Below, piece by piece: positions 9,301-19,828 of a stretch of 64,000 nucleotides of DNA. The notes under the pieces are model-generated. The model had not been told where the DNA came from and did not search any database. It worked only from the letters and a program-made list of their open reading frames with translations. Made by a program: the position numbers and the translations under genes. Numbering within the stretch: position 1 is the first letter of the stretch; each line of letters starts with the position of its first letter. Origin of the DNA: an uncultured Xylophilus sp. (GTDB lineage Bacteria > Pseudomonadota > Gammaproteobacteria > Burkholderiales > Burkholderiaceae_C); NCBI GenBank assembly GCA_913776965.1, contig CAJYQL010000133.1, positions 80,989-144,988 on the forward strand. The letters run 5' to 3'.

Positions 9301-11382
9301 TCAGGGCAGGTCCCGGTTCGGCTCCACGAAGTTCGGGTCCTTCGGGCCGACGGTGCCGAGCCGGGCCTTCAGCGACTGCGGCTGGCCGGTGAGCAGCGCG
9401 GCGTAGTTGGTGGTGTTGGACAGCACCTTCTTCACGTAGTCGCGCGTCTCGGAGAAGGGCACGTTCTCGGCCCAGATCGCGGCGTCCATCACCGGGCCGT
9501 TGCGCCAACTGCGCGGGCGCCCCGGACCGGCGTTGTAGGCGGCGGCGGCCAGCGGCATCGAGCCCTGGAAGTCGTCGAGCGCGAGCTTCAGGTAGGCGGT
9601 GCCGATGGTTATGTTGGTGTCGCGGTCGTTGATCTGCTCGGGCCGGAAACCCGACAGGCCGATCTTGTTGGCGGTCCAGCGGGCGGTGGCCGGCATCACC
9701 TGCATCAGGCCCGAGGCGCCGACGCCGGACCGCGCATCGGTGATGAACCGGCTCTCCTGCCGGATCAGGCCGTAAACGTAGGCCGGGTCGAGCCCGATCT
9801 GGCGCGAGCGCTGCACCACCTGCGTCTGGTGCGGCATCGGGAAGCGCTGTACCGCGTCGAACACGCCGCGGGTGCGCTCGCTGGTGTTGATGCAGCGGTC
9901 CCAGATCTCGCTCTGGCAGGCCATGTCGGCGGCGGCCAGCAGTTCGCGGTCGCCCATGCCGCCCGACGTGTGCAGGTTGGTGGCGTAGTTCCACTCGCGC
10001 ACGCCTTCGCTGCGCAGCCCCATCAGGATGGCGTACAGCCCGCGGGACAGGCCGGGGTTGGTGCGGGCCGACTCGCGTTCCTCGAGCGTCAGCGCCGCGG
10101 GCCGGGCCGGTAGCACGACCGGGCGGCCGAGCTCTTCCAGCGCCAGCTGCTCGTAGAAGCCGCGCGGGCTGGCGATCGATTCCAGCAGGCGCTGTGCCTC
10201 GGCGCGCTGGCCGTCGCTGGCCCGTCCGGTCGCGCGGGCGCCGCCGGCGGACATCGCGCCCTCGGCCGGGGCCGCGGTGGCCGCAGCGGTGTCGGCCGCG
10301 CCCGGCGCCACCGCACCGGACAGCAGCGCCTTGGCACGCCAGTAGACCCAGCCGCTCTCGTTGCGGGTCGCCTCGTCCATCGCCGAGGTGGCGGCATACA
10401 CATCCTTCCAGCGGCCGGCCCGCAGCGCAGCCCGCACCTTCCAGCCGAGCATGTCGGCGCTCAGGTCGCGGTCCCGGGTGACCTGGCCGAAATAGTCCAT
10501 CGCGTTGGGGGAGAGCCGGGTCGCCGTCTGGCGGCCGATCGCGCCCCAGACCCAGTTGCGCTCCTCCGGTGCGATCTGCACGCTCCATTTGGAGTCGAGC
10601 TGCGCGGCGGCGGCCTCGGGGTCGGCGATCGCCATCTTCACCAGCGCCATCGTCACCAGCTCCTTGCGGGCGCGGGACGGGGCGGTGGCGCGGCCGGCCA
10701 GGAATTTCGCCGGGCTGGCGTTCAGCTCGCCGACGGCCGACGCCAGGTCGGGCGCCACGATGGTGACCGCCGCCGTGGCCGGCCGCGGCCGGTTGGCTTC
10801 GATGGACAGCCGCGCCTTGCGCCAGACGTCCTCGGCGGTCAGCGCGCGGGCGGTGTAGAGCTCGCTTGCCGCCAGGGTGCAGCCGTCGTCGGCCTCGCGC
10901 AGGCTGTACCAGTTCCGCTTCACCTCCTCGGCCACGGCCGGGGCGCTGCGACCGCCGCTGCGCAGGTGGTCGACCAGCAGCGCATAGCAGCGCACCTCGC
11001 GGTCGTCGCCCATGCGGTAGGCCGGATGCAGCTCGGCGAAGCGCTGCCAGTCGCGCCGCTGGCCGAGCAGCAGCAGCATGTCGTTGCGCAGCCGGTCTTC
11101 CTGGTAGCTGCCGGCCCAGCGCGCGAGGAAGGCATCGACCTCGGCCGGCTGTGCCTCCTGCAGCCGCGAGCGCAGTTCCCAGTAGGCCGCCCAGGGCTCC
11201 AGCGCATGGCCGCGCGCCAGCGGCAGCAGGCTCGCGAGGCGCGCCCGGTCGCCGCGCCGGAAGGCCTGCGACATCTCGGTGATCACGTCGTCGCCGCGGC
11301 CCAGGCCGGCCGGCTGCGCGAGGGCCGATGCGCCCGTCACCAGGAGGACCAGGGCGGATGTCAGAATCTTCGGGAATTTCAT
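9301..11382 (-). CDS. slt: Soluble lytic murein transglycosylase (Slt70-like)
   Basis: A 693-residue periplasmic enzyme that cuts the MurNAc-GlcNAc bond of peptidoglycan to give 1,6-anhydro ends. The start MKFPKILTSALVLLVTGASA is a signal peptide ending at ALAQ. A long alpha-superhelical region follows. The C-terminal lysozyme-like catalytic domain has E543 in LIRQESRF as catalytic acid, then ASGLMQVMPATA and AAAYNAGPGRPRSW. Residues about 355-390 form an Ala/Gly/Thr-rich linker. I chose the ATG at 11382 for the signal peptide; it leaves only 10 bp to the divergent 5-formyltetrahydrofolate cyclo-ligase gene. The length fits Slt70. Confidence 0.93.
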   Translation of the reverse strand: MKFPKILTSALVLLVTGASALAQPAGLGRGDDVITEMSQAFRRGDRARLASLLPLARGHALEPWAAYWELRSRLQEAQPAEVDAFLARWAGSYQEDRLRNDMLLLLGQRRDWQRFAELHPAYRMGDDREVRCYALLVDHLRSGGRSAPAVAEEVKRNWYSLREADDGCTLAASELYTARALTAEDVWRKARLSIEANRPRPATAAVTIVAPDLASAVGELNASPAKFLAGRATAPSRARKELVTMALVKMAIADPEAAAAQLDSKWSVQIAPEERNWVWGAIGRQTATRLSPNAMDYFGQVTRDRDLSADMLGWKVRAALRAGRWKDVYAATSAMDEATRNESGWVYWRAKALLSGAVAPGAADTAAATAAPAEGAMSAGGARATGRASDGQRAEAQRLLESIASPRGFYEQLALEELGRPVVLPARPAALTLEERESARTNPGLSRGLYAILMGLRSEGVREWNYATNLHTSGGMGDRELLAAADMACQSEIWDRCINTSERTRGVFDAVQRFPMPHQTQVVQRSRQIGLDPAYVYGLIRQESRFITDARSGVGASGLMQVMPATARWTANKIGLSGFRPEQINDRDTNITIGTAYLKLALDDFQGSMPLAAAAYNAGPGRPRSWRNGPVMDAAIWAENVPFSETRDYVKKVLSNTTNYAALLTGQPQSLKARLGTVGPKDPNFVEPNRDLP

Positions 11383-11392
11383 CGAGGGAATT

Positions 11393-11968
11393 ATGGACAA
11401 AGCAGCCGTTCGACGGGCGTTGATCGAGGAGAGACTGAACCTGCCGGACCGGCTGCAGCGCGCCGACCAGCTCCAGCGGGTGATGCGGATCTGGCTGGTG
11501 GGCCGGCCCGACGCGGTGATCGGCGCCTACTGGCCGATCAAGGGCGAATTCGATCCGCTGCCGGCGCTGCACCGCTGGAAGGAGGACGGCGAACTGCAGG
11601 GCGAATCGCAGCGCCGCCGCATCGGCCTGCCGGTGGTGGACCGCGAACACAAGACGCTCACCTTCCACGCCTGGTACCCCGGCTGCCCGATGGAGGAAGA
11701 CGCCTACGGCATCCCCAAGCCCAAGGACACCGAACTGGTGGTGCCGACGCTGCTGTTCGTGCCCTGCGTCGGCTACGGCCCCGGCGGCTACCGGCTCGGC
11801 TACGGCGGCGGCTTCTACGACCGCACGCTGGCCGCGCTGGAGCCGCGCCCGACGACGGTCGGCCTCGGCTTCACCCAGGGCTTTCTGTCCGACTTCGAGC
11901 CGGAAGCGCACGACCTGCCGCTCGACGCGATCCTGAACGACAACGGCGTGGTCTGGCCGCTGGGCTGA
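11393..11968 (+). CDS. ygfA: 5-formyltetrahydrofolate cyclo-ligase
   Basis: A 191-residue protein of the 5-FCL family, which converts 5-formyl-THF to 5,10-methenyl-THF with ATP. It has the nucleotide-binding LLFVPCVGYGPGGYRLGYGGGFYDRTL near residues 120-145, the strongest family signature, and the YWPIKGEFD segment near residue 45. It starts 10 bp from the divergent slt gene, so its promoter must lie inside the slt signal-peptide region. No strong ribosome site is visible. In E. coli the homologue follows 6S RNA ssrS; I did not see a 6S-like RNA in the 10-bp gap. Confidence 0.93.
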   Translation: MDKAAVRRALIEERLNLPDRLQRADQLQRVMRIWLVGRPDAVIGAYWPIKGEFDPLPALHRWKEDGELQGESQRRRIGLPVVDREHKTLTFHAWYPGCPMEEDAYGIPKPKDTELVVPTLLFVPCVGYGPGGYRLGYGGGFYDRTLAALEPRPTTVGLGFTQGFLSDFEPEAHDLPLDAILNDNGVVWPLG

Positions 11969-12107
11969 ACGGCCTCTCTCGCTCTCTCCGCCTGCGACCG
12001 CCCTGCCCGGCGGCCGCAGCGCATCAATCGCGCCCGCAACCGGCATGAATCGACCGCCCGGGCGCCGCTAGCATGGCCGGCACCCTCACCTCCGGAAGGC
12101 CCGCGCC

Positions 12108-12797
12108 ATGCCTCTGCTCTACATCGGCAACAAGAACTACTCGTCCTGGTCCATGCGCCCGTGGGTGCTGATGCGCCAGGCCGGCATCGGCTTCGAGGAG
12201 CGGCTGCTGCGCTTCGACGCGTTCGAGGCCGGCTCGGCCTTCCACACCGCGGTGCGGGCGGTCAACCCGGCCGGCAAGGTGCCGGTGCTGGTCACCGACG
12301 ACGGCACCGTCGTCTGGGACACGCTGGCGATCGCCGAGACGCTGGCCGAGCGCCATCCCGACCGGCAGCTCTGGCCCGCCGATCCGGCCGCCCGGGCCCG
12401 GGCACGCAGCGTGACCGCCGAGATGCATGCCGGCTTCGGTGCGCTGCGCAGCCACTGCCCGATGAATATCGAGGCCCGGCTGCCGGAGATCGGCGCCCTG
12501 ATCTGGCGCGACCAGGCCGGCGTACGGGCCGACGTCGCCCGGCTGGTGCAGATGTGGAGCGAGCTGCTCGACACCCACGGCGGCCCGATGCTGTTCGGCG
12601 CCTTCTCGATCGCCGATGCCTTCTACGCGCCGGTCTGCATGCGGCTCCTCACCTACCCGCTGCCGCTGCCGCCGCAGATCGCGGCGTACGTGGACCGGGT
12701 GGCCGCCCTGCCCGGCGTGGCCGCCTGGATCGCGGATGCGCTGGCCGAGCAGGATTTCCGGGACTTCGAGGAGCCGTACCGGCTCGATCGGACATAA
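12108..12797 (+). CDS. Glutathione S-transferase family protein
   Basis: A 229-residue two-domain GST. The N-terminal thioredoxin-like domain begins LLYIGNKNYSSWSMRPW, with Ser/Tyr candidates for thiol activation, and has NPAGKVPVLVTDDG, the cis-proline loop, near residue 60. The helical C-terminal domain contains FSIADAFYAPVC near residue 165. This variant (NKNYSSWS) is common in proteobacteria and has no assigned substrate. It stands alone; a stem-loop repeat starts directly after its TAA. Confidence 0.9.
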   Translation: MPLLYIGNKNYSSWSMRPWVLMRQAGIGFEERLLRFDAFEAGSAFHTAVRAVNPAGKVPVLVTDDGTVVWDTLAIAETLAERHPDRQLWPADPAARARARSVTAEMHAGFGALRSHCPMNIEARLPEIGALIWRDQAGVRADVARLVQMWSELLDTHGGPMLFGAFSIADAFYAPVCMRLLTYPLPLPPQIAAYVDRVAALPGVAAWIADALAEQDFRDFEEPYRLDRT

Positions 12798-12850
12798 ATC
12801 GGGCTTTTGCGCCCGTGGGACCTTCGCTGGCAGCTATGCATTCGATAGCA
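12798..12850 (-). repeat. Stem-loop repeat family, copy A
   Basis: Read on the minus strand from 12850, this contains GCTATCGAATGCATAGCTGC, then an AAGGTCCCACGGGCGC-type middle and a GGGCGCAAAAGCCC hairpin next to the GST stop. The same 19-base core GCTATCGAATGCATAGCTG occurs at 29675-29693 (copy B). Related copies are at 37673-37718 and 54621-54681. On the plus strand the GGGC-TTTTGC-GCCC hairpin follows the GST stop codon immediately and could act in termination, although no T-run follows. Confidence 0.7.
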
Positions 12851-12881
12851 AGTAGCTGGCACCGGCGGTAGACTCGTCCGC

Positions 12882-14135
12882 ATGAAGATCTACCAAGTCG
12901 GCGGCGCGCTGCGCGACGCCCTGCTCGGCCTGCCGGTCCAGGACCGCGACTGGGTCGTGGTCGGCGCCACGCCGGAAGCGATGGAAGCGGCCGGCTTCCG
13001 CCCGGTCGGCAAGGATTTCCCGGTGTTCCTGCATCCGGACACGCACGAGGAATACGCGCTGGCCCGCACCGAGCGCAAGACCGCCCGCGGCTACCGGGGT
13101 TTCGTGGTGCATGCCGCGCCCGACGTGACGCTGGAGGACGACCTGGCGCGGCGCGACCTGACGATCAATGCGATCGCCCAGCCGGCCGACGCCCCCGGTC
13201 TCGATGGCCTGATCGACCCGCACGGCGGCCGCGCCGACCTCGCCGCGAAGGTGCTGCGCCACGTGACCGACGCCTTCCGCGAGGACCCGGTGCGCATCCT
13301 GCGCCTCGCCCGCTTCGCCGCCCGCTTCCCCGACTTCACCGTCGCCCGCGAGACCGCCGGCCTGATGCGCGCGATGGTCGAGGACGGCGAGGTCGATGCG
13401 CTGGTGCCCGAGCGGGTCTGGCAGGAGATCAGCCGCGGCCTGATGGAGGTGCGGCCGTCGCGTATGCTGGAGGTGCTGCGCGACTGCGGCGCGCTGGCCC
13501 GGCTGCTGCCGGAAGTGGACCGGCTCTGGGGCGTGCCGCAGCGCGCCGACTACCACCCCGAGGTGGACACCGGCGTGCACCTGGGGATGGTGCTCGACAT
13601 GGCCGCGCGGCTGGAGGCGCCGCTCGGCGTGCGCTTCGCCTGCCTGACGCATGACCTGGGCAAGGGCACCACGCCCGCCGACGTGCTGCCGCGCCACATC
13701 GGCCACGAGATGCGCAGCGCCCGGCTGCTCGGGCCGCTGGCCGAGCGGCTGCGGGTGCCGGTCGCGTGCCGCGAACTGGCCGAGGTGGTGGCACGCGAGC
13801 ACGGCAACCTCCACCGCAGCGGGGAGTTCGACGCCGCTGCGACCGTCCGGTTGCTCGAGCGCTGCGACGCCTTCCGCAAGCCGCAGCGTTTCGCCGAGGT
13901 GCTGCTGGCCTGCGAATGCGATGCGCGCGGCCGCGGCGGCCTGCAGGAAGAGCCCTATCCGCAGCGGCCGCGGCTGCTGGCCGCGCTGGCGGCGGCCCAG
14001 GCGGTCGATACCGCCGCGGTCGCGCAGGAAGCGGCCGGGCGCGGCGCCAGGGGCCCGCAGATCGGCGAGCGCATCCAGGGCGCGCGGGTGCGGGCGCTCA
14101 GCGCGGCGCGCGCCGCCGCTGCTCCCGCAGCATGA
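12882..14135 (+). CDS. cca: CCA-adding tRNA nucleotidyltransferase with HD domain
   Basis: A 417-residue class II nucleotidyltransferase that builds or repairs the CCA 3' end of tRNA. It starts MKIYQVGGALRDALLGLPVQ, with the GG...RD core and DRDWVVVG. EYALARTERK, DDLARRDLTINAIA and DPHGG...LRHVTDAFREDPVRILRLARFAARF follow in the usual order. The C-terminal HD domain (CLTHDLGKG near residue 255) marks the multifunctional gamma/beta-proteobacterial form with phosphohydrolase activity. The length matches E. coli Cca. Its last 38 bp overlap the end of the convergent VF530 gene. Confidence 0.96.
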   Translation: MKIYQVGGALRDALLGLPVQDRDWVVVGATPEAMEAAGFRPVGKDFPVFLHPDTHEEYALARTERKTARGYRGFVVHAAPDVTLEDDLARRDLTINAIAQPADAPGLDGLIDPHGGRADLAAKVLRHVTDAFREDPVRILRLARFAARFPDFTVARETAGLMRAMVEDGEVDALVPERVWQEISRGLMEVRPSRMLEVLRDCGALARLLPEVDRLWGVPQRADYHPEVDTGVHLGMVLDMAARLEAPLGVRFACLTHDLGKGTTPADVLPRHIGHEMRSARLLGPLAERLRVPVACRELAEVVAREHGNLHRSGEFDAAATVRLLERCDAFRKPQRFAEVLLACECDARGRGGLQEEPYPQRPRLLAALAAAQAVDTAAVAQEAAGRGARGPQIGERIQGARVRALSAARAAAAPAA

Positions 14136-14391
14136 AGAGGTAGAGGCTCTCGACCTTCTCGCGCGCCCAGGGCGTCTTGCGCAGGAAGCGCAGGGACGAC
14201 GGGATGCTCGGGTCGTGGGTGAAGCAGCGCACCGGCACCTGCTGTGCGAGTTCGTCCCAACCGAAGTGGTCCACCAGCGCAGCGACCAGCGCCTCCAGCG
14301 TCACGCCGTGCAGCGGGTTGCGGGGCTGGGCCGGCGGCGCGGCCGGTGCCGGTGCAGGTGCAGGCGCTGCGTCGTCGCGGTCGGCGCTCAT
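14098..14391 (-). CDS. VF530-family small protein (DUF2132)
   Basis: A 97-residue protein. After an Ala/Pro-rich lead of about 25 residues comes the compact VF530 fold: NPLHGVTLEALVAALVDHFGWDEL, CFTHDPSIPSSLRFLRKTPWAREKVE and LYLFMLRE. The family is widespread in proteobacteria and has been proposed to bind DNA, but its role is unknown. It starts in an ATGA overlap with the upstream GST gene, so the two are co-translated. Its 3' end lies inside the 3' end of cca on the opposite strand. Confidence 0.85.
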   Translation of the reverse strand: MSADRDDAAPAPAPAPAAPPAQPRNPLHGVTLEALVAALVDHFGWDELAQQVPVRCFTHDPSIPSSLRFLRKTPWAREKVESLYLFMLREQRRRAPR

Positions 14392-15116
14392 GTGTCGAGT
14401 TCCGGGTAGTGGCGGAAGATGCCCTGTTCGTTGAACGGGATGCGGCGCGGGCTGCGCAGGTAGGCCGCGATGCGCGGCAGCGAAGCCACGCGGTCGTGCA
14501 GCCGCACCACGCCGGGCGCCTTGGCGAGCGCCTTCTGGGTCGCCTTCGGATAGGCGTAGCGCAGGCCCTCCACCACCTGGAACAGCGACAGGTCCGCATA
14601 GCTGAGCTTCCCGCCGACCAGGTGCCGCGGGCCGGCGGGGTTGCGCGCCAGGATGCTGTCGAGCCAGCCGACGAACTTGGGCAGCCGTTGCTCGCGGAAT
14701 TCCGCGGCCCGCCGTGCGGCCTCGGGCTTCTGGTCCTCGTAGTAGGCGCCGATGCCCACCGGATGGTGGGTGTCGTGCGCCTCGGTCACCAAGTCGGCCA
14801 GCGTCAGCTGGATCTGGTGCGTCCAGACGCGGGCCTGCTCGCTGCGGGCGACCAGCTTCAGCTGTGGCGCCAGGTACTGCAGGATCGCAGCGACCTGGCC
14901 GACGACGAAGGTGCCGTCCTTCAGGAACGGCATCGCGAACGGCGGGTGGACGGCACGCTTGTCGGCAAGCGCCTTCTCGGAGGCGGCCAGGCCCTGCCCC
15001 TTGTCCTCGGGGCCGCGGGCGACGTCGATGTACGGTGCGCCCGCCGCCTCGAGGGCCAGCCGGACGAATTCGCCGCGGCCCTGGATGCCGGGCCAGTAGT
15101 GGAGTTCGTATGCCAT
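14388..15116 (-). CDS. Glutathione S-transferase, sigma-class-like
   Basis: A 242-residue GST. The start MAYELHYWPGIQGRGEFVRL resembles sigma/pi-class enzymes, with an N-terminal Tyr near residue 7 as candidate catalytic residue. PFAMPFLKDGTFVVGQVAAILQYL carries the cis-Pro and glutathione contacts, and GGKLSYADLSLFQVVEG is the C-terminal N-capping region. Substrates are unknown. It lies 38 bp after the outer-membrane factor of the RND pump and overlaps the VF530 gene by ATGA. It may be transcribed with the pump, which would fit a detoxification theme. Confidence 0.9.
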   Translation of the reverse strand: MAYELHYWPGIQGRGEFVRLALEAAGAPYIDVARGPEDKGQGLAASEKALADKRAVHPPFAMPFLKDGTFVVGQVAAILQYLAPQLKLVARSEQARVWTHQIQLTLADLVTEAHDTHHPVGIGAYYEDQKPEAARRAAEFREQRLPKFVGWLDSILARNPAGPRHLVGGKLSYADLSLFQVVEGLRYAYPKATQKALAKAPGVVRLHDRVASLPRIAAYLRSPRRIPFNEQGIFRHYPELDT

Positions 15117-15154
15117 GCGGGCGACTGTAGTGCAGCGCCGCGGCCGGCCCGCGG

Positions 15155-16669
15155 TCAGCGCGCCGCCACCGGTGCGCCGTCGCCGGCAGGTGCCGCGGCC
15201 AGTGGCGGCCGGTCCCACCGCCCCGCGATGTTCTTCAGCAGCGTGTTCACCGCCGCGATCTGCCGGTTCTGCAGGTCGAGCAGCGTGCGTTCGGCCGCCA
15301 GCGCGGCGGCCTGGGCGCTCACCACGTTCAGGTAGCTGACGATGCCCGCGCGGTACTGGTTCTCGGCCACGGTGCGGGCCTTGCGCGCGGCGGCGAGGGC
15401 CTCGGCCTGCACCACCCGCTCGCGCGCCAGGCCGGCGCCGACGACCAGCGCGTCCTCCACTTCCTGCAGCGCGGTCAGCACCGTCTGGCGGTAGACGGCG
15501 GTGGCCTGCTCGGCCGCGGCACGGGCGGTCTCCACCTGCGCGCGGCGCAGGCCGCCGTCGAACACCGACAGCGCCAGCGCCGGGCCGACCGACCAGAAGC
15601 GGTTGGGCAGCGCGATGAGGTCGGAGATCTCGCTGCCGCGGTATCCGGCGCTCGCCGACAGCGTGAGCGCCGGGAAGAACGCGGCCCTCGCCACGCCGAT
15701 CTGCGCGTTGGCCGCGGCCACCCGGCGCTCGGCGGCGGCGATGTCGGGCCGGCGCTGCAGCAGCGTAGCCGGCAGCTGCTCCGGCAGCGGCGGCACCGCG
15801 GGCAGGACCGCCGTGCGCGGCAGCGCGAGCGATGCCGGCGGCTGGCCGGTCAGCAGGGCCAGCGCATGCTCCAGCTGCGCGCGGTTCAGGTCGGATTCGA
15901 TCCGCTGCGCCTCGGTGGACTGCAGCTGGCTCTCGGCCTGGGCCACGTCGGCCGACGAGGCGACGCCCACCCGGTAGCGGTTGCGGGTCAGCTCCAGCTG
16001 GCGGCGGTAGCCGTCCAGCGTGTCGGCCAGCAGCGCGGCCTGGGCTTCGTTGGCGCGCAGCGCGAAGTAGGTCTGCGCCAGCGTGGCGTGGGTGGACAGC
16101 CGCAGTGCCGCCAAGTCGGCCGCGCTCGCCTCCACCCGCGCCGCGGCCGCCGCGACGGTGTTGGACAGCCGGCCCCACAGGTCGACCTCCCAGCTGGCCG
16201 ACAGGCCGAGCGTGTCCACCGTGCGCGGCCGCCCGCCGGTGCTGCCCACCGGATTGCCGGCCGCATCCACCGTGCCGGAAATCCCGCCGCCCGACACGCT
16301 GCGGGTCGTGCTGGCGTTGGCATTGACCACCGGCAGCACGGCCGCGCGGGCGCTCGCCACCGCCGCCTGCGCGCCGCGCAGCGCGGCCAGGCTGGCGGCG
16401 ATGGTCTGGTTGCGCGCGGCGGCCTGCGCCTGCAGGTCGTCGAGCACCGGGTCGGCGAACAGCGTCCACCAGGCGTCGGGCACCGCGGCGGCGTCGAGGT
16501 CGGCCGGCTGCCAGAGCGCGGCCTCCTTGAACGTGGCGGGAATGTCCATCGGCGGCACCTCGTGGCGCGGCGCGAGGTTGCAGCCGGCGAGCAACGACAG
16601 CAGCACCAGGCCGCACGGCAGCGCCCACGCGAGGGGCCGGCGGGAGGCAGGAGATGAATCAAGCGGCAT
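15155..16669 (-). CDS. RND efflux outer-membrane factor, OprM/NodT lipoprotein
   Basis: A 504-residue outer-membrane channel. The chosen start [15 protein letters not shown] leads to a lipoprotein signal with lipobox LLAGC near residue 30. Two homologous OEP repeats follow, each with long coiled-coil hairpins, for example [19 protein letters not shown] and [49 protein letters not shown] near residue 435 is typical. It forms the tunnel for the MdtABC pump encoded upstream. It overlaps mdtC by 11 nt. Confidence 0.93.
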   Translation of the reverse strand: MPLDSSPASRRPLAWALPCGLVLLSLLAGCNLAPRHEVPPMDIPATFKEAALWQPADLDAAAVPDAWWTLFADPVLDDLQAQAAARNQTIAASLAALRGAQAAVASARAAVLPVVNANASTTRSVSGGGISGTVDAAGNPVGSTGGRPRTVDTLGLSASWEVDLWGRLSNTVAAAAARVEASAADLAALRLSTHATLAQTYFALRANEAQAALLADTLDGYRRQLELTRNRYRVGVASSADVAQAESQLQSTEAQRIESDLNRAQLEHALALLTGQPPASLALPRTAVLPAVPPLPEQLPATLLQRRPDIAAAERRVAAANAQIGVARAAFFPALTLSASAGYRGSEISDLIALPNRFWSVGPALALSVFDGGLRRAQVETARAAAEQATAVYRQTVLTALQEVEDALVVGAGLARERVVQAEALAAARKARTVAENQYRAGIVSYLNVVSAQAAALAAERTLLDLQNRQIAAVNTLLKNIAGRWDRPPLAAAPAGDGAPVAAR

Positions 16670-19600
16670 GCGGAGCCTCGGCAGAAGGTGCGGACGGTGG
16701 CGGGCGCAGCGCCAGCCGGCGCCGGCGGCGCGCGGTGCGCAGGCGGTCAAGCACCACGTAGACCACCGGCGTGGTGTAAAGCGTGAGCAGCTGGCTCAGC
16801 ACCAGGCCGCCGACGATGGCGATGCCCAGCGGCTGCCGCAGCTCGGCACCGTCGCCGCGGCCGAGCGCCAGCGGCAGCGCGCCGAAGATCGCGGCGGCGG
16901 TGGTCATCAGGATCGGCCGCAGCCGCAGGGCGCAGGCCCGGTAGATCGCGGCACCGGCGGTTGCGCCATGCGCCTGCCGCACGATGGCGAAGTCGATCAT
17001 CATGATCGCGTTCTTCTTCACGATGCCGATCAGCAGGATGATGCCGATCAGCGCGATCAGCGAGAACTCGGTCCTGAACAGCATCAGCGCCAGCAACGCG
17101 CCGACGCCGGCCGACGGCAGGGTCGAGAGGATGGTGATCGGATGCACCAGGTTCTCGTACAGGATGCCGAGCACCAGGTAGATCGCCACCAGCGCCGCCA
17201 GGATCAGCAGCGGCTGGGTGGACAGCGAATCCTGGAACGCACCCGCGGTGCCGCCGAAGGTGCCGCGGATCGACACCGGCACGCCGAGCGCCGCCACCGC
17301 GTCGTTCACCGCGGCGGTGGCCTGCGACAGCGCGCCGCCCTCGGGCAGGTTGAAGCTGATCGTGGTGGCCGGCGTGCCGCGCTCGTGGTCCACCCGCAGC
17401 GGGGTGTTGGTCAGCTCCATCCGGGCGAAGGCCGACAGCGGGATCTGCTGCCCGGCATTGTTCACGAAGAAGAAGCGGCGCAGCGATTCGGGACTCTGCA
17501 GCCATTCGGGCGCGGCCTCCATCACCACCCGGTACTGGTTGAGCGGGTTGTAGATCACGCCGACCTGGCGCTGGCCGAAAGCGTCGTTGAGCGTCTGGTC
17601 CACCGCGCGCACCGACAGGCCGAGCCGCGCGATCGCGTCGCGGTCGAGCACCAGCGAGGTCTGCAAGCCGTTGTCCTGCTGGTCGCTGCTGACGTCGGTC
17701 AGCTCCGGCAGTGCCTGCAGCGCGCGGCGGATGCGCGGCTCCCACAGGCGCAGCTCCTCGTTGCTGTCGGCCTGCAGCGTGTATTCGTAGCTGGCGTTGG
17801 AGCCGCGCGCGCCGATGCGGATGTCCTGTGCCGGGTTCAGGAACAGGCGTGCGCCCGGCTCGTTCGCAAGCTTCTCGCGCAGGCGGGTGACCACCGCGTC
17901 GGCCGAGACGCCCCGGCGCTCGGCCAGCGGCTTGAGCGACATGAACATCTGCGCCGCGTTGCGCTGCCCGCCGCCGGTGAAGCCGGTGACGTGCTCTACC
18001 GCCGGGTCGGCCGACACGATCGCGAGGAAGCGCTGCAGCCGCTGCTGCATCGCCTGGAACGAGGTCGCCTGGTCGGCACGGATGAAGCCGTTGATCCGGC
18101 CGGTGTCCTGCTGCGGGAAGAAGCCCTTCTCGATCGCGCCGTACAGGTAGACGTTGAGCCCGACCACCGCCGCCAGCGACAGCAGCAACAGCGGCTGCCG
18201 ACGCAGCGCCCAGGCCAGCGTGCGCCGGTAAAGGCGCTCGATGCGCTTCTGCGCCCGGTCGGACCAGCGTGCGAGCCGCGACGGCGCGCGGCGCGGCACG
18301 GGGGCTTTCAGCAGCCGCGCGCACATCATCGGCGTGGTGGTGAGCGACACCACCATCGACACCAGGATCGCCGCGCTCAGCACGACCGCGAACTCGCGGA
18401 ACAGCCGGCCGACGATGCCGCCCATCAGCAGGATCGGGATGAATACCGCGATGAGGGAGAGGCTGATCGACACCACGGTGAAGCCGATCTCGCGCGCGCC
18501 GTCGAGCGCCGCCTGCAGCGCGGTCTTGCCGCGCTCCATGTGGCGGGTGACGTTCTCCAGCACCACGATCGCGTCGTCCACCACGAAGCCGGTCGCCACG
18601 GTGAGCGCCATCAAAGACAGGTTGTCGAGCGTGTAGCCGCAGAGGTACATCACGCCGAAGGTGCCGGCCAGCGATACCGGCACCGCCACGCTCGGGATCA
18701 GCGCCGCGCGGGCGTTGCGCAGGAACAGGAACACGACGAGGATCACCAGCCCGACGGCGATGGCGAGTGCATGCTCGACCTCGCGCAGCGAGGCGCGCAG
18801 CGTCGGCGTGCGGTCGCTCACCACCGTCAGGTCGATCGCCGCCGGGATGGAGGCGCGCAGCCGCGGCAGCATGGCGTGCACCCGGTCCACCGCCTCGATG
18901 ATGTTGGCGTTGGGCTGCTTGAACAGCAGCAGCAGGATCGACGGCTTGCCGTCGGCCACGCCGTAGTTGCGGATGTCCTGCACCGAGTCGGTGACCCGCG
19001 CGACGTCCTGCAGCCGCACCGCCGCGCCGTTCTGCCAGCGGATCACCAACGGCGCGTAGTCGGCCGCGGTGCGCGCCTGGTCGTTGGCGGCGATCTGCCA
19101 GTAGCGGTCGCCCTGCTCGACCGCGCCGAGCGGCCGGTTGGCGTTGGTGGCGGTGACAGCGGTGCGCACGTCTTCCAGCGCGATGCCGCTGGCCGCGAGC
19201 CGCGCCGGGTCGAGTTCGATCCGCACCGCGGGCAGCGCGCCGCCGCCGATCTGCACGTTGCCGATGCCCTCGACCTGGGCGAGCGACTGCGACAGCACGG
19301 TGGAGGCGGCGTCGTACATCTGGCCGCGGGTGAGCGTGTCGGAGGTGAGGGCCAGGATCAGCACCGGCGCATCGGCCGGATTCACCTTGCGGTAGGTCGG
19401 GTTGCCGGGCATGCCGGTGGGCAGGAGGGTGCGGGCCGCGTTGATCGCGGCCTGCACGTCGCGCGCGGCACCGTCGATGTCGCGCTCCAGGTCGAACTGC
19501 AGCGTGATGCGGGTGTTGCCGAGCGAGGACGAGGACGTCATCTCGTTGACGCCGGCGATGGCGCCGAGCGCGCGTTCGAGCGGCGTGGCGACGGTCGCGG

Positions 19601-19778
19601 CCATGGTGTCGGGGCTGGCGCCCGGCAGGCTGGCGGTGACGCTGATCGTCGGGTAGTCGACCTGCGGGAGGGGCGCGACCGGCAGTAGCAGGAAGGCGAG
19701 GATGCCGGCGAGGGCGATGCCGAGGGTGATGAGGGTGGTGGCGATCGGGCGGTGGATGAAGGGGGTGGAGAGGCTCAT
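16659..19778 (-). CDS. mdtC: RND multidrug transporter subunit MdtC
   Basis: A 1039-residue inner-membrane proton/drug antiporter of normal length. The N-terminus [20 protein letters not shown] matches MdtC. TM-flanking motifs include [20 protein letters not shown] (RND motif A region with the Asp pair) and [15 protein letters not shown]. MdtB and MdtC normally form a B2C heterotrimer with MdtA and an outer-membrane channel. The GCAGGAGAAGC ribosome site is within 25 bp of the inverted repeat that separates it from mdtB. In most genomes I recall, mdtB and mdtC nearly touch; here they are 801 bp apart. Confidence 0.95.
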   Translation of the reverse strand: MSLSTPFIHRPIATTLITLGIALAGILAFLLLPVAPLPQVDYPTISVTASLPGASPDTMAATVATPLERALGAIAGVNEMTSSSSLGNTRITLQFDLERDIDGAARDVQAAINAARTLLPTGMPGNPTYRKVNPADAPVLILALTSDTLTRGQMYDAASTVLSQSLAQVEGIGNVQIGGGALPAVRIELDPARLAASGIALEDVRTAVTATNANRPLGAVEQGDRYWQIAANDQARTAADYAPLVIRWQNGAAVRLQDVARVTDSVQDIRNYGVADGKPSILLLLFKQPNANIIEAVDRVHAMLPRLRASIPAAIDLTVVSDRTPTLRASLREVEHALAIAVGLVILVVFLFLRNARAALIPSVAVPVSLAGTFGVMYLCGYTLDNLSLMALTVATGFVVDDAIVVLENVTRHMERGKTALQAALDGAREIGFTVVSISLSLIAVFIPILLMGGIVGRLFREFAVVLSAAILVSMVVSLTTTPMMCARLLKAPVPRRAPSRLARWSDRAQKRIERLYRRTLAWALRRQPLLLLSLAAVVGLNVYLYGAIEKGFFPQQDTGRINGFIRADQATSFQAMQQRLQRFLAIVSADPAVEHVTGFTGGGQRNAAQMFMSLKPLAERRGVSADAVVTRLREKLANEPGARLFLNPAQDIRIGARGSNASYEYTLQADSNEELRLWEPRIRRALQALPELTDVSSDQQDNGLQTSLVLDRDAIARLGLSVRAVDQTLNDAFGQRQVGVIYNPLNQYRVVMEAAPEWLQSPESLRRFFFVNNAGQQIPLSAFARMELTNTPLRVDHERGTPATTISFNLPEGGALSQATAAVNDAVAALGVPVSIRGTFGGTAGAFQDSLSTQPLLILAALVAIYLVLGILYENLVHPITILSTLPSAGVGALLALMLFRTEFSLIALIGIILLIGIVKKNAIMMIDFAIVRQAHGATAGAAIYRACALRLRPILMTTAAAIFGALPLALGRGDGAELRQPLGIAIVGGLVLSQLLTLYTTPVVYVVLDRLRTARRRRRLALRPPPSAPSAEAPHAA

Positions 19779-19828
19779 GGCTGCTTCTCCTGCTCAGTGG
19801 GGGAGCCGGGTCTCGCCCCGGCGGGCGA

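Noticed and set aside
16083-19688. Very long open frames opposite mdtC, mdtB and other genes (for example 1201 residues on the plus strand here)
   Set aside because: They are shadows of high-GC codon use in real genes: their translations are Arg/His/Gln/Asp-rich with no family motif, and the opposite frame is a complete recognisable protein.
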